Of a DNA stretch of 64,000 nucleotides, positions 29,882-40,102 are shown in pieces; position 1 is the first letter of the stretch, and every line of letters starts with the position of its first letter. A model generated the notes under the pieces. The model saw only the letters and a program-made list of their open reading frames with translations, was not told the DNA's origin and ran no database searches. The stretch is from Endozoicomonas elysicola (lineage in GTDB: Bacteria; Pseudomonadota; Gammaproteobacteria; Pseudomonadales; Endozoicomonadaceae). Where the stretch lies: positions 5,218,027-5,282,026 of the forward strand of contig NZ_JOJP01000001.1 of NCBI RefSeq assembly GCF_000710775.1, in the 5' to 3' direction. The translations under genes and the position numbers were made by a program.

Positions 29882-30892
29882 ATGAAACGCGAACTGGCAA
29901 TCGAATTTTCACGAGTCACCGAAGTTGCTGCCCTGGCAGGTTATAAATGGCTTGGCCGTGGTGATAAAAATGCAGCTGACGGCGCAGCTGTCGAAGCGAT
30001 GCGCACCATGCTGAACAAGGTTTCCATGAACGGTGAGATCGTGATCGGCGAAGGTGAAATCGATGAAGCCCCAATGCTCTATATTGGCGAAAAAGTGGGC
30101 ACAGGAACCGGCGAACACATTGATATTGCTGTAGACCCGATTGAAGGCACACGCATGACCGCCATGGGGCAAAATAATGCCATAGCGGTACTTGCTGCTG
30201 GCGAGAAAGGCTCCTTCCTGAAAGCCCCTGATATGTATATGGAAAAGCTGGTCTGCGGCCCAGGAGCCAGAGGCGTTATCGATCTGAACCTCGGATTGAA
30301 GGAAAATATCCAGAATGTTGCCCGCGCCCTGCACAAGCCCATTGAGAGCCTGGTCGTTATCACTCTTGCCAAACCTCGACATGATGCGGCTATTAACATG
30401 ATGCAAAACATGGGGGTCCGAGTATTTGCCATCCCTGACGGCGACGTAGCCGCCTCTATTCTAACCTGCATGCCAGACAGCGACGTTGACCTGATGTACT
30501 GTGTTGGTGGAGCCCCTGAAGGTGTTGTTTCAGCTGCCGTAATCCGTGCCCTGGGTGGTGATATGCATGGCCGGCTGGTCACCAGAGATCAGGCCAAGGG
30601 AGAAACACCTGAGAACATTGAAGCCGGCAAGCTGGAGGCTGAACGGTGCAGGGAGATGGGGGTTGAGCCAGGCAAAGTACTCAAACTGAATGATATGGCC
30701 AGCTCCGATAACGTTGTCTTTTCTGCAACCGGCATAACCAAGGGCGACCTGCTGCAAGGCATCATGCGCAAGGGTAATATCGCGACAACTGAAACTCTGG
30801 TAGTTCGCGGCAAATCCCGTACAATTCGCCGCATTCAATCCAGCCACTACCTGGATCGCAAGGATGACGACATAAAAAACATCATCCTTTGA
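29882..30892 (+). CDS. glpX: Fructose-1,6-bisphosphatase class II
   Basis: GlpX-type phosphatase of 336 residues in gluconeogenesis. The metal/substrate motif VDPIEGTRMTAMGQ (about 82-95), GEGEIDEAPML (about 57-67), and CVGGAPEGVVSAA fit the family. Normal length. The next gene, yihD, follows after about 90 bases on the same strand, an arrangement also seen in other gammaproteobacteria as neighbours, but no operon evidence beyond spacing is visible. Confidence 0.95.
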   Translation: MKRELAIEFSRVTEVAALAGYKWLGRGDKNAADGAAVEAMRTMLNKVSMNGEIVIGEGEIDEAPMLYIGEKVGTGTGEHIDIAVDPIEGTRMTAMGQNNAIAVLAAGEKGSFLKAPDMYMEKLVCGPGARGVIDLNLGLKENIQNVARALHKPIESLVVITLAKPRHDAAINMMQNMGVRVFAIPDGDVAASILTCMPDSDVDLMYCVGGAPEGVVSAAVIRALGGDMHGRLVTRDQAKGETPENIEAGKLEAERCREMGVEPGKVLKLNDMASSDNVVFSATGITKGDLLQGIMRKGNIATTETLVVRGKSRTIRRIQSSHYLDRKDDDIKNIIL

Positions 30893-30984
30893 CTCTATCC
30901 GCTAAGCAGCATCGTATTTAAAACGATGCTAACCATAAGCAGCCTTCCCCCAGGCTGCTTATGCCATTTGTTGAGCACTGATGT

Positions 30985-31248
30985 ATGAGCTGTCACAGAA
31001 TTAACGAACTGATTGAACTCCTCACCCCTGAGTGGCAAAAGCAGGGCCACCTGAACCTGGTTCAGATCATCGAAACCCTGGCTGTAGAAGCTGGCCATAA
31101 AGCCCCCCTGAATGAAGTGACGGATGATCTATTGATCTATCATTTAAAAATGAAGAATGAAGCACCGGACGCCATGATCCCCGGTATTGCCAAGGATGTG
31201 GAGGTTGATTTTAAAGAGGCTTTACTGAAAGCCCGCGGATTCAAGTAA
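30985..31248 (+). CDS. yihD: YihD family protein
   Basis: 87-residue protein matching E. coli YihD throughout (RINELIELLTPEWQK, DDLLIYHLKMKNEAPDAMIPG, DFKEALLKARG). The family is conserved in gammaproteobacteria, cytoplasmic and of unknown function. Confidence 0.9.
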   Translation: MSCHRINELIELLTPEWQKQGHLNLVQIIETLAVEAGHKAPLNEVTDDLLIYHLKMKNEAPDAMIPGIAKDVEVDFKEALLKARGFK

Positions 31249-31355
31249 ACCGACCCTGAAATTGGCAGCCGACGATCTTACACAGAGTGTCGGCTCACGC
31301 CATTGAATGTCATGACAACCTATCCGCCACCGGTGTAAAGGCGGCGTTCTCACGC

Positions 31356-32813
31356 TCACTTTATTTCACCCAGCTTCTTATACACACTTTCTGCACTGGG
31401 ACGCTTCTTAGGATCAGGGCCTGTACAGTCTTTTGCCAGAGCAACAAGTTGACTGAGTTTTTCAGCATTGCCTGGTAACCGTATTGTATCATTCTGTTCA
31501 GGCAGCCATCCCTGTTTAGGCAGATTCAGTTCCAGCAGGTTTCGCTTATCTGACAGGAATTTTTCACAGCCCTCATGAAAGACTCCGGCACTAAATTGGC
31601 CAGACGCAGTCATATAATCAGACAGTGATAACTGCAGCACTCCCTCTTTCTCCAGCAAAGCCTTCCCCCCCGGGATACGACAGATCGTTACCGCCAGTAA
31701 AACACCGAAAGACCAGACATCTCCCTCTTTGGTTGCGGGCGTATACTGCCAAGGCTTGAATATTGTCTTTTTGACCAGGCTCTCTCTCTGAAAACGGCAT
31801 TCCGGTTCCGACCAGACATGTTTATCATCGACCTCTCCCGGAAAACGCAACTCTGGTGCATGCCAGGCATTATTATAAAAAGTAAACCGTTTTTCTCCCA
31901 GCTTATTAGGCCCTGGCTGCCCTCCAACCACGCTAAAGCGTTCAGGAGCAGCCAGCCCCAGAACGCCATCTACCCTCCTGAGATTACTCAGCTTGATATC
32001 TCCATGAGCCCATTGCTTATCATGCATAGATACCATCGTTCCTATCACCGCTTTCATATCAGCGACGATTTTTGTCACTGATACCGGCAGTGCGTCTTTT
32101 CTGGCAGAGTATTGCTCTCCCAGCCCGCTCAGCAGAGGCCACCCATTGATCAACCCGGGAAGAGTTTCCTTCTCTACCAGCTTTGGCAGTCCATTTATTT
32201 TATGTTCATAGATGTAGGACTGCCTGGCCGTGATGGCTATCATCTCGATCAGTTGGTGGATACTTTCATCACTTTCAAAATCCACAGCATCAGAACTCCG
32301 GGGGCTGCACGAAGCCGTAGGCGTTACCGCCCGACAGACAGCAAACAGCCTTCGAGTAGCCGAGGACAAAACAGAAAGACAAGAGCCAGAAGTACGAGGG
32401 TTATTTTTCTTGAGTAACTGAACTTTCTCTGGGTTCACCATCATTAAGGTGCCCACTCTTTCTCCGGTTAACCTGCCTTTTTTTATAGAAATCTGCCCCG
32501 CCTCAGCAAACCATGAGTATTTTTCTGGTGTGATAATAATCCTCTCCCCGCTGAAACCAGACTTAAGCTTTCCAGAAGTAAACAGAGCCAATGTCCACCG
32601 CTCACCCGAATCCATGTCTTTTCTAGTTTTGCTACGGGTTATTTCATAAGTTGCCATTCCAGAGCGTTCTTCACTCAGCTTAATCATCAAACCATCATCC
32701 GGCTCCGTCATGCCGACACGTCTGGCAAAAGCCTTCTGCACTCTGTTATTTTCATCACGCAGGAAAGCCTGAAAATGACAGCCAGTATTATCTCCACTTA
32801 TTGGCAATGTCAT
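31356..32813 (-). CDS. Eukaryote-like Ser/Thr kinase domain protein lacking DFG
   Basis: 485-residue protein whose C-terminal half is a protein-kinase fold. The catalytic loop HGDIKLSN is at 260-267, the APE motif WHAPE at 317-321, subdomain IX GDVWSFGV around 364-371, and the terminal arginine motif DPKKRPS at 467-473. The metal-binding DFG expected near 280 is missing (GLAAPERF occupies the region), and no glycine loop or VAIK lysine is obvious. It may be a pseudokinase or an atypical kinase. The N-terminal 170 residues match nothing known to me. GAGG precedes the ATG. It diverges from a secreted nuclease-like gene and could be a host-directed effector; the target is unknown. Confidence 0.7.
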   Translation of the reverse strand: MTLPISGDNTGCHFQAFLRDENNRVQKAFARRVGMTEPDDGLMIKLSEERSGMATYEITRSKTRKDMDSGERWTLALFTSGKLKSGFSGERIIITPEKYSWFAEAGQISIKKGRLTGERVGTLMMVNPEKVQLLKKNNPRTSGSCLSVLSSATRRLFAVCRAVTPTASCSPRSSDAVDFESDESIHQLIEMIAITARQSYIYEHKINGLPKLVEKETLPGLINGWPLLSGLGEQYSARKDALPVSVTKIVADMKAVIGTMVSMHDKQWAHGDIKLSNLRRVDGVLGLAAPERFSVVGGQPGPNKLGEKRFTFYNNAWHAPELRFPGEVDDKHVWSEPECRFQRESLVKKTIFKPWQYTPATKEGDVWSFGVLLAVTICRIPGGKALLEKEGVLQLSLSDYMTASGQFSAGVFHEGCEKFLSDKRNLLELNLPKQGWLPEQNDTIRLPGNAEKLSQLVALAKDCTGPDPKKRPSAESVYKKLGEIK

Positions 32814-32975
32814 ACGCCACCTCAGTTAAGCCTTAAAATCAGGCGCAGCTTAGTTCACCAGGACGTAAAGCACAGTGACACCACGGTCAGTCACACTGAC
32901 AACACACTTAACCGCTTGGTTTTCTGGCCGTATATGCCGATATGGCTATCATCACAAACAGTCTGGGACCGATGG

Positions 32976-33371
32976 ATGACCAACAAAGACAGCCTTCGAT
33001 TCTGGTACAACCTGATAAAAGTCAGCTCGATACTTCTGCTCATCACAGGCCATGGGTCGACATGGGCCGCACCAGTTGAGGCTTGGTACCAGAATGTCTG
33101 GTGCAGGGGAATGAAAGGAAAGGTCGAGGTACGCATGGACGATGGCCGCCGCATTGATTGCCTGACCGACACCCATGCCATCGAAATTGAATTTGCCAGA
33201 AAATGGCCGGAAGCGGTTGGCCAGGCACTGGATTACAGCATGCTGACCAGCAAGCAAGCCGGTATTGTCCTGGTATTAAAGCATGCTCAAGACGAGACCT
33301 ACTGGCAGCGACTGAAAGCGGTGGTCAACCACTATCGGCTACCCATCCGGCTATGGAGGCTGGGGCCATGA
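32976..33371 (+). CDS. Secreted PD-(D/E)XK nuclease-like protein
   Basis: 131-residue protein starting MTNKDSLRFW with a hydrophobic segment and a likely signal cleavage near STWA-A (31-32). The mature part contains DGRRIDCLT (Asp 61), HAIEIEFARKW (Glu 70, Glu 72, Lys 76) and EAVGQALDY (Gln 83). That order and spacing fit a PD-(D/E)XK core with the Q motif of resolvase-like branches. The nuclease assignment is inferred from motif layout only. The ATG at 32976 has GGGA upstream and gives the signal peptide; longer in-frame starts would bury it. Function in the envelope or outside the cell is unknown. Confidence 0.6.
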   Translation: MTNKDSLRFWYNLIKVSSILLLITGHGSTWAAPVEAWYQNVWCRGMKGKVEVRMDDGRRIDCLTDTHAIEIEFARKWPEAVGQALDYSMLTSKQAGIVLVLKHAQDETYWQRLKAVVNHYRLPIRLWRLGP

Positions 33372-33537
33372 ATTCACTGCCCGCAAAATATAAGCCAAAA
33401 TATTGCGGGCCAAGGACTTCACAGTATTTCCCGACCTGAATAAAGCATAAATCTTATTTGTGACGGACTCATCACAGGGTGGCTATTCCGAAACTCCCGG
33501 GGTTGCTTTTGCGGGAGGCGGGCAGCGAAAAGCGGTG

Positions 33538-34296
33538 TTAATGCCGTTCCGCCCAGATAAAAAACTCCCGATTACCATCACCACCAGTAATTGGGCTAGC
33601 GAAGTACCCACAAACTTTCAACCCAAGCTCTATGCAACAGGTTTTGATAGATTGCTCAACCTCTGGATATAGCTTCTCATCCCTGACAATCCCACCTTTA
33701 CCCAGACCACCGGGGCCAACTTCAAACTGTGGTTTGACCAGACTGAGCAATTGACCGCCTTTCTTTAGCAACGGCACCAGCGAGGGCAATATTTTGGTCT
33801 GAGAGATAAATGACACATCCATAACCGCAAGATCAAACCCCTGCTGCTGGTCCGTATATTCAAGAAGGCTCACAGGCAATGCACGGGCATTCATTCCTTC
33901 AAGACAAACCACACGCGGATCGCTACGTAGAACCTCAACCAATTGGCCATGCCCGACTTCAATACCAACCACCCTGGCCGCTCCAGCCTTTAAAGCACAG
34001 TCTGTAAATCCACCGGTAGATTGGCCTACATCGATAATTGTCGCTTCAGCCAGAGACAAGCCTGAAATCTCCAGCGCACCGGCCAGCTTCATCCCTCCTC
34101 GGGAAACAAAGTTATCACGCTCATCCTGACAGATATCAACCTCAACCCAGTCGGGATATTTTTGCCCCGCTTTGACTGGAATCTCCCAGTCGCTGGATTG
34201 CCGGACCTTCACTTTGCCTTCACTAATTAGACGCTGGGCTCGACTTCGAGAAGAAACTTTACCCTGATCCACAAGAATAAGATCGAGTCTGCGCAT
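33538..34296 (-). CDS. tlyA: TlyA family rRNA 2'-O-methyltransferase
   Basis: 252 residues: N-terminal S4 RNA-binding domain (RRLDLILVDQGKVSSRSRAQ) and an RrmJ-like methyltransferase domain with SAM loop DVGQSTGGFTDCALKAGA, DVSFISQ and VKPQFE. TlyA proteins methylate cytidine 2'-OH groups of 16S and 23S rRNA and affect capreomycin sensitivity in mycobacteria. The RrmJ-type K-D-K-E residues can be placed at SRGGMK, DVSFIS, LVKPQF and NREFF. It is one of the genes between rpoC and rpsL. Confidence 0.88.
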   Translation of the reverse strand: MRRLDLILVDQGKVSSRSRAQRLISEGKVKVRQSSDWEIPVKAGQKYPDWVEVDICQDERDNFVSRGGMKLAGALEISGLSLAEATIIDVGQSTGGFTDCALKAGAARVVGIEVGHGQLVEVLRSDPRVVCLEGMNARALPVSLLEYTDQQQGFDLAVMDVSFISQTKILPSLVPLLKKGGQLLSLVKPQFEVGPGGLGKGGIVRDEKLYPEVEQSIKTCCIELGLKVCGYFASPITGGDGNREFFIWAERH

Positions 34297-34350
34297 AAAT
34301 AAAATACGTCACCAAACAATAGCTACTGACCCGTCATTATACACAACCCA

Positions 34351-35529
34351 CTAACTTGTGGAGCTCTGCCTGCTATGTGTTCGCTGCCTTAAGTTGCCAC
34401 TTGAAGATCCATCAGCAACTGGGGCTGATAGTGAACCGTATGCACTGTCTGTAACTATATGAGCAGCCTCGACACCTCGACTTAACGCTTTTTTTAACAT
34501 TTGGCAATCATTAAATAGCAATTTTTTCATGTTTTCTTTTGCGACAGAAACCTGCTGACCTGGCACATCCCAACCGCGTGTAAATAAATTAAGAAGAAAA
34601 GCTTGGGTTTCTGGCGTTTTCAAGAGCTCTGAGCCCATAACAGAGTCCTTGGCATAAGTGAGAAAGTACTTCGCCAGCTTTTCATAATCAACCTTCTGAG
34701 AATCACATATTCTGGAAAAATGAGCACCTCTCTTAACCTTTAGAGTATCTCTATAAACCGTATCAGCAATATTTGTATCTGATGACTGGAGCTGCAGCAA
34801 TGTCACAAAAAACGAAGCCTTCAAAGCTTTTCTTGCCTGGACTATCTGGCGCTCTTTTATTTCTGGAACACATGCTCTTTTCTCATCTTTGTATAAAGAA
34901 TTAACCGTACTAATAGAATACGTCTCCGCCAGATCATCAGCCATCTCAACCAAATCCAAAATGTTTTTTAGAAGACATCCAACACCTTCCATCATCTTTG
35001 AGGCTGTTTGTTCGGAACCTCTTTCAGATAAAGTATCTCGTTCTGTTTCCAGTAATTTTGATGAATCAGGAGGGCGAGAATCAGCAACACCAAGAGCTCG
35101 TAAGGAACTACCTTCATTATGATTGCCCGCTCTGAGCAGGACATCTCTTGTAGCAGCTGGCTCAGCAATTACTTCAGGGCTTACTTGAGGACTTATAGCA
35201 CGAGCTGAATTATTCGGCTGTGTAAATCGGTGCCCCACATACATAGCAGGCACCACCGGTGCGACGGACCAAAGCATAAATGACCATGATCCATAACAGA
35301 GCCAGAGAGTACCTCCAATGCCGGCTAATACCGCCGCACCAGTATTTGCCCATCTATAATTCTCAGCGTATGACTCCTCTAATTTCCGTGCCATTGGCTC
35401 CACTAAGTTCAAAGCCTTAGTCACCATCCCCTTAAAGCTGCCATATCCCTTATCATGTATGTACTGGAATGTATCAGTAACCTCATTTGTGACAGTGCTC
35501 TTACTGGTCACCCCACTCGAGTTTGACAT
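34351..35529 (-). CDS. Unknown protein with a paired membrane segment
   Basis: Not recognised. 392 residues. Residues about 61-80 and 82-98 form two hydrophobic helices separated by a short turn (GSWSF), typical of a hairpin that inserts into a membrane. A Ser/Pro-rich linker follows (about 105-170), then a helical domain (about 175-350) and a Ser/Arg-rich tail. No signal peptide is seen. The paired helices in front of a soluble helical domain are also seen in secreted membrane-inserting effectors, but this is only an analogy. It lies between tlyA and rpoC on the same strand. Confidence 0.6.
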   Translation of the reverse strand: MSNSSGVTSKSTVTNEVTDTFQYIHDKGYGSFKGMVTKALNLVEPMARKLEESYAENYRWANTGAAVLAGIGGTLWLCYGSWSFMLWSVAPVVPAMYVGHRFTQPNNSARAISPQVSPEVIAEPAATRDVLLRAGNHNEGSSLRALGVADSRPPDSSKLLETERDTLSERGSEQTASKMMEGVGCLLKNILDLVEMADDLAETYSISTVNSLYKDEKRACVPEIKERQIVQARKALKASFFVTLLQLQSSDTNIADTVYRDTLKVKRGAHFSRICDSQKVDYEKLAKYFLTYAKDSVMGSELLKTPETQAFLLNLFTRGWDVPGQQVSVAKENMKKLLFNDCQMLKKALSRGVEAAHIVTDSAYGSLSAPVADGSSSGNLRQRTHSRQSSTS

Positions 35530-35731
35530 TACTTCACACCTGAAAAGCCATAGCCCATTTCTCTCAACTCTGATTATTTATTGAAATATCAGAATCAGAC
35601 CTGACTTTTAGAGCAAAAACAGAATTTCTGGTTCCTTTATTCCATTGTAAAGAACGTAATGTCTGAATCACCCCTCCACATCATAAAGCCAACAAAATAA
35701 AACCCTACACTCCAGTTCCGCCAGCCATAAA

Positions 35732-35756
35732 AAAAGCCACCATAGCGGTGGCTTTT
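35732..35756 (-). terminator. Terminator of the rplKAJL-rpoBC operon
   Basis: Perfect 10-bp stem AAAAGCCACC / GGTGGCTTTT with a five-base loop and a flanking T-run on both strands, about 50 bases past the rpoC stop. Confidence 0.8.
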
Positions 35757-35803
35757 TATGAGTTAGTTAGAGAGGGAGGGAATACCCCCTCTTTACTCAA
35801 CGA

Positions 35804-38800
35804 TCAAACTTCTCCGAAGTTCAAAGCATCGGACAGAGCCTGTTCAACTTCTGAAGCAGATACCTTGACAGGCGTTTCGAACTCAACTTCTTCACGACCT
35901 TTACGACGCTCAGCATGGTAAGTCAGACCTGTACCTGCAGGAATCAGACGGCCTACAACTACGTTCTCCTTCAGGCCACGCAGGTAATCGCGCTTACCGT
36001 GAACGGCTGCCTCAGTCAGAACACGGGTGGTCTCCTGGAAGGAAGCCGCCGAAATGAAGGACTCAGTCGCCAGAGACGCTTTCGTGATACCCAGCAGGAC
36101 ACGGTCAAACTTAGCCGGGAAGCCGTTTTCACGAGCAACACGGTCATTCTCTTCCAGCAAACGGTTGTACTCAAGCTGGTCACCACGGATAAAGCTTGAA
36201 TCACCGGTATCGGTAATTTCTACCTTACGCAACATCTGACGCAGGATGGTCTCAATGTGCTTATCGTTAATCTTTACACCCTGCAGACGGTATACGTCCT
36301 GGATTTCGTTAACGATATAGCGAGCCAGTTCACTGACACCCAGAAGACGCAGTACGTCATGAGGGTTAGTAGGACCGTCAGAGATAACTTCACCCTGAGT
36401 GACCTGTTCACCTTCAAACACGTTGAGGTGACGCCACTTCGGAATCAGCTCTTCATAGGGATCAGTACCGTCAGTCGGAGTGATGACCAGACGCTTCTTA
36501 CCCTTGGTCTCCTTACCAAAGCCGATGGTTCCGGAAATTTCCGCCAGAATCGAGTGTTCTTTTGGCTTACGGGCTTCAAAGAGGTCGGCAACTCGCGGCA
36601 GACCACCGGTGATGTCCCGGTTACCGGAAGATTGCTGAGGAATACGGGCAAGAACCGCACCCACTTCCACAGTGGCACCATCCACCAGGTTCACCAACGC
36701 GTTAGCTGGCAGGAAGTACTGGGCAGGAACATCAGTACCTGGCAGCTTCAGCTCGTTACCATTCGCGTCTTTCAGCTGCATGGCAGGACGAATATCCTTA
36801 CCGGCAGATGGACGATCCTTCGGATCCATGATCTCAATATTGGACAGACCAGTCAGTTCATCCGTCTGAGTCTTAACGGTAATGTTTTCATCCATACCCT
36901 GGAATTCAACAATACCGGCAGTTTCAGTGATGATCGGGTGTGTGTGTGGATCCCACTTGGCTACGGTCTGACCCGCTTCAATCTGATCACCGTCTTTCAC
37001 CGAAATCATGGCACCGTAAGGCAGCTTGTAACGCTCACGCTCACGGCCAAACTCATCAGCAACCGCCAGTTGACCGGAACGGCTGACAGCCACCAGAGTG
37101 CCATCTTTACGCTCAACAGACTTCAGGTTTAACAGACGAACAGAACCCTTGTTCTTAACGGTAACACTGTCTGCTGCTGCGTTTCTGGATGCCGCACCAC
37201 CGATGTGGAAGGTACGCATCGTCAACTGTGTTCCAGGTTCACCAATGGACTGGGCAGCGATTACACCGACAGCCTCACCCTTGTTAACCAGGTGTCCACG
37301 ACCCAGATCTCGGCCATAACACTTGGAACAGATACCGTGACGAGTCTCACAGCTGATTGGCGAGCGCACACGCATCTCGTCAACGTTCATGGTTTCGAGA
37401 CGCTTCACCCACATTTCATCGATGAGGGTTCCGGCCGGTACGGCGATTTCGCTGTCGCTGCCTGGCTTGAGTACATCTTCAGCTACCACACGACCCAGAA
37501 TACGCTCACCCAATGGTTCTACTACGTCACCACCTTCAATGTGCGGTGTCATCAGCAGACCATCGCTGGTGCCACAGTCGTCTTCCGTTACTACCAGATC
37601 CTGGGCAACGTCTACCAGACGACGAGTCAGGTAACCGGAGTTCGCTGTTTTCAGAGCGGTATCCGCAAGACCCTTACGAGCACCGTGAGTAGAAATGAAG
37701 TACTGGAGTACGTTCAGACCTTCACGGAAGTTCGCTGTAATTGGCGTTTCAATGATGGAACCGTCTGGCTTGGCCATCAGACCACGCATACCCGCCAGCT
37801 GACGAATCTGTGCTGCACTACCCCGCGCACCGGAGTCCGCCATCATGTAAACGCTGTTAAAGGATTCCTGCTCTTCTTCCTTACCCTGCTTGTTAATAAC
37901 AGTGTCGGATTTCAGGTTATCCATCATCCGCTTGGCCAACATTTCGTTAGCACGGGACCAGATATCGATTACCTTGTTGTACTTCTCACCAGCCGTTACC
38001 AGACCGGAAGCAAACTGATTCTCGATTTCTTTAACTTCTTCGTTGGCGTCATCGATGATGCGGGCCTTCTCAGGAGGGATAACGAAGTCGTTAACACCAA
38101 TGGAAGTACCGGAAATCGTTGCATACTGGAAGCCCAGATACATCATCTGGTCAGCAAAGATAACGGTTTCTTTCAGACCAACATTACGGTAGCAGGCATT
38201 CAACAGACCGGAGATTGCCTTCTTCTTCATCGCCTGGTTAACCAGCGAGAAAGGCAGGCCTTCTGGCACGATATCCCACAGGATCATTCGACCTACAGTG
38301 GTATCGGCCAGGAACTTGTTGTCGTGCTCCTTACCTTCTCCGTCTCTGTACTTCTCATGCACGCGCACTTTAATACGGGCATGCAGGTCAACAGCCTTGG
38401 TACGGTAGGCACGCATAACTTCGTCGATATCAACGAAAGCCATGCCCTCACCCTTCGCATTGATGCGATCACGGGTGATGTAGTACAGACCCAGTACAAC
38501 GTCCTGAGAAGGAACAATGATTGGCTCGCCGTTCGCTGGTGCCAGGATGTTGTTGGTCGACATCATCAGGGCACGAGCCTCCAGCTGCGCTTCCAGAGTC
38601 AGAGGTACGTGTACCGCCATCTGGTCACCGTCAAAGTCGGCGTTGTAAGCCGCACACACCAATGGGTGCAACTGAATCGCTTTACCTTCGATCAAAACCG
38701 GTTCAAACGCCTGAATACCCAGACGGTGCAGAGTCGGCGCACGGTTCAGCATGACCGGATGTTCACGGATAACGTCCGCCAGAACGTCCCAAACCTCTGG

Positions 38801-40015
38801 GGTTTCACGCTCAACCATTTTCTTGGCAGCTTTGATCGTGGTTGCCAGACCTTTGGCTTCCAACTTGCCGAAAATAAATGGCTTGAACAGCTCCAGAGCC
38901 ATTTTCTTAGGCAGACCACACTGATGCAGACGCAGAGTAGGACCTACGGTAATAACCGAACGACCAGAGTAGTCTACACGCTTACCCAGCAGGTTCTGAC
39001 GGAATCGACCCTGTTTACCCTTGATCATGTCAGCCAGGGATTTCAGAGGACGCTTGTTGGAACCGGTGATGGCACGACCACGACGACCGTTATCCAGCAG
39101 TGCATCAACAGACTCCTGCAGCATCCGCTTTTCGTTACGGACGATGATGTCAGGCGCGTTCAGATCCAGCAGACGCTTCAGACGGTTGTTACGGTTGATC
39201 ACTCGACGATACAGATCGTTCAGGTCAGACGTCGCAAAACGACCACCGTCCAGTGGCACCAGCGGACGCAGATCAGGTGGCAGAACTGGCAGAACAGTCA
39301 GGATCATCCACTCAGGGTTGTTGCCTGAGTTATGGAAAGCTTCCAGCAGCTTCAGACGCTTGCTCAGCTTCTTCAGCTTGGTTTCAGAGTTGGTCTGTGG
39401 AATCTCTTCACGCAGCGTATTGACTTCGTCTTCGATGTCGATATCCGCCAGCAGACCTTTGATGGCCTCTGCACCCATACGGGCATCAAAGTCATCACCA
39501 AACTCTTCCAGAGCTTCGTAGTATTGTTCATCAGACAGCAGCTGGTTTTTCTCCAGCGTCGTCATGCCTGGATCAACAACAACGTAAGATTCGAAATAGA
39601 GCACCCGCTCAATATCACGCAGGGTCATGTCAAGCAACAGACCAATACGGGATGGCAGGGACTTCAGGAACCAGATGTGAGCAACCGGGCTGGCCAGCTC
39701 AATGTGACCCATGCGCTCACGACGCACTTTAGCCAGAGCAACCTCAACGCCACACTTCTCACAGATAACACCACGGTGCTTCAGTCGCTTGTACTTACCA
39801 CACAGGCACTCGTAGTCCTTCACTGGTCCAAAAATTTTGGCACAGAACAGACCATCACGCTCAGGCTTGAACGTACGGTAGTTAATAGTTTCCGGCTTTT
39901 TTACTTCGCCGTAAGACCATGACCGGATCATATCCGGTGAAGCCAGAGAAATCCGAATAGCGTCGAATTCGTCCGTCTGGCCCTGTGTCTTGAGCAGATT
40001 CAACAAGTCTTTCAA
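35804..40015 (-). CDS. rpoC: RNA polymerase beta' subunit
   Basis: 1403 residues (E. coli 1407). The N-terminal zinc ribbon [19 protein letters not shown], the catalytic NADFDGDQM loop, and the second zinc cluster [11 protein letters not shown] are all present. It starts 87 bases after rpoB and ends just before a strong terminator, so it is not cotranscribed with rpsL here. Confidence 0.98.
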   Translation of the reverse strand: MKDLLNLLKTQGQTDEFDAIRISLASPDMIRSWSYGEVKKPETINYRTFKPERDGLFCAKIFGPVKDYECLCGKYKRLKHRGVICEKCGVEVALAKVRRERMGHIELASPVAHIWFLKSLPSRIGLLLDMTLRDIERVLYFESYVVVDPGMTTLEKNQLLSDEQYYEALEEFGDDFDARMGAEAIKGLLADIDIEDEVNTLREEIPQTNSETKLKKLSKRLKLLEAFHNSGNNPEWMILTVLPVLPPDLRPLVPLDGGRFATSDLNDLYRRVINRNNRLKRLLDLNAPDIIVRNEKRMLQESVDALLDNGRRGRAITGSNKRPLKSLADMIKGKQGRFRQNLLGKRVDYSGRSVITVGPTLRLHQCGLPKKMALELFKPFIFGKLEAKGLATTIKAAKKMVERETPEVWDVLADVIREHPVMLNRAPTLHRLGIQAFEPVLIEGKAIQLHPLVCAAYNADFDGDQMAVHVPLTLEAQLEARALMMSTNNILAPANGEPIIVPSQDVVLGLYYITRDRINAKGEGMAFVDIDEVMRAYRTKAVDLHARIKVRVHEKYRDGEGKEHDNKFLADTTVGRMILWDIVPEGLPFSLVNQAMKKKAISGLLNACYRNVGLKETVIFADQMMYLGFQYATISGTSIGVNDFVIPPEKARIIDDANEEVKEIENQFASGLVTAGEKYNKVIDIWSRANEMLAKRMMDNLKSDTVINKQGKEEEQESFNSVYMMADSGARGSAAQIRQLAGMRGLMAKPDGSIIETPITANFREGLNVLQYFISTHGARKGLADTALKTANSGYLTRRLVDVAQDLVVTEDDCGTSDGLLMTPHIEGGDVVEPLGERILGRVVAEDVLKPGSDSEIAVPAGTLIDEMWVKRLETMNVDEMRVRSPISCETRHGICSKCYGRDLGRGHLVNKGEAVGVIAAQSIGEPGTQLTMRTFHIGGAASRNAAADSVTVKNKGSVRLLNLKSVERKDGTLVAVSRSGQLAVADEFGRERERYKLPYGAMISVKDGDQIEAGQTVAKWDPHTHPIITETAGIVEFQGMDENITVKTQTDELTGLSNIEIMDPKDRPSAGKDIRPAMQLKDANGNELKLPGTDVPAQYFLPANALVNLVDGATVEVGAVLARIPQQSSGNRDITGGLPRVADLFEARKPKEHSILAEISGTIGFGKETKGKKRLVITPTDGTDPYEELIPKWRHLNVFEGEQVTQGEVISDGPTNPHDVLRLLGVSELARYIVNEIQDVYRLQGVKINDKHIETILRQMLRKVEITDTGDSSFIRGDQLEYNRLLEENDRVARENGFPAKFDRVLLGITKASLATESFISAASFQETTRVLTEAAVHGKRDYLRGLKENVVVGRLIPAGTGLTYHAERRKGREEVEFETPVKVSASEVEQALSDALNFGEV

Positions 40016-40102
40016 GATCGTATCTCCTCGCGGTGCAAGGCGCCCTATTCTCGTCTAAAAAAGTCTACCTACAAGAATAAGAGCACCCTGGCCACACGTT
40101 CG

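Noticed and set aside
37205-39328. A 707-codon open frame antisense to rpoC
   Set aside because: It is the mirror of a strongly codon-biased gene, has no ribosome site or recognisable protein motifs, and rpoC is certain on the other strand.
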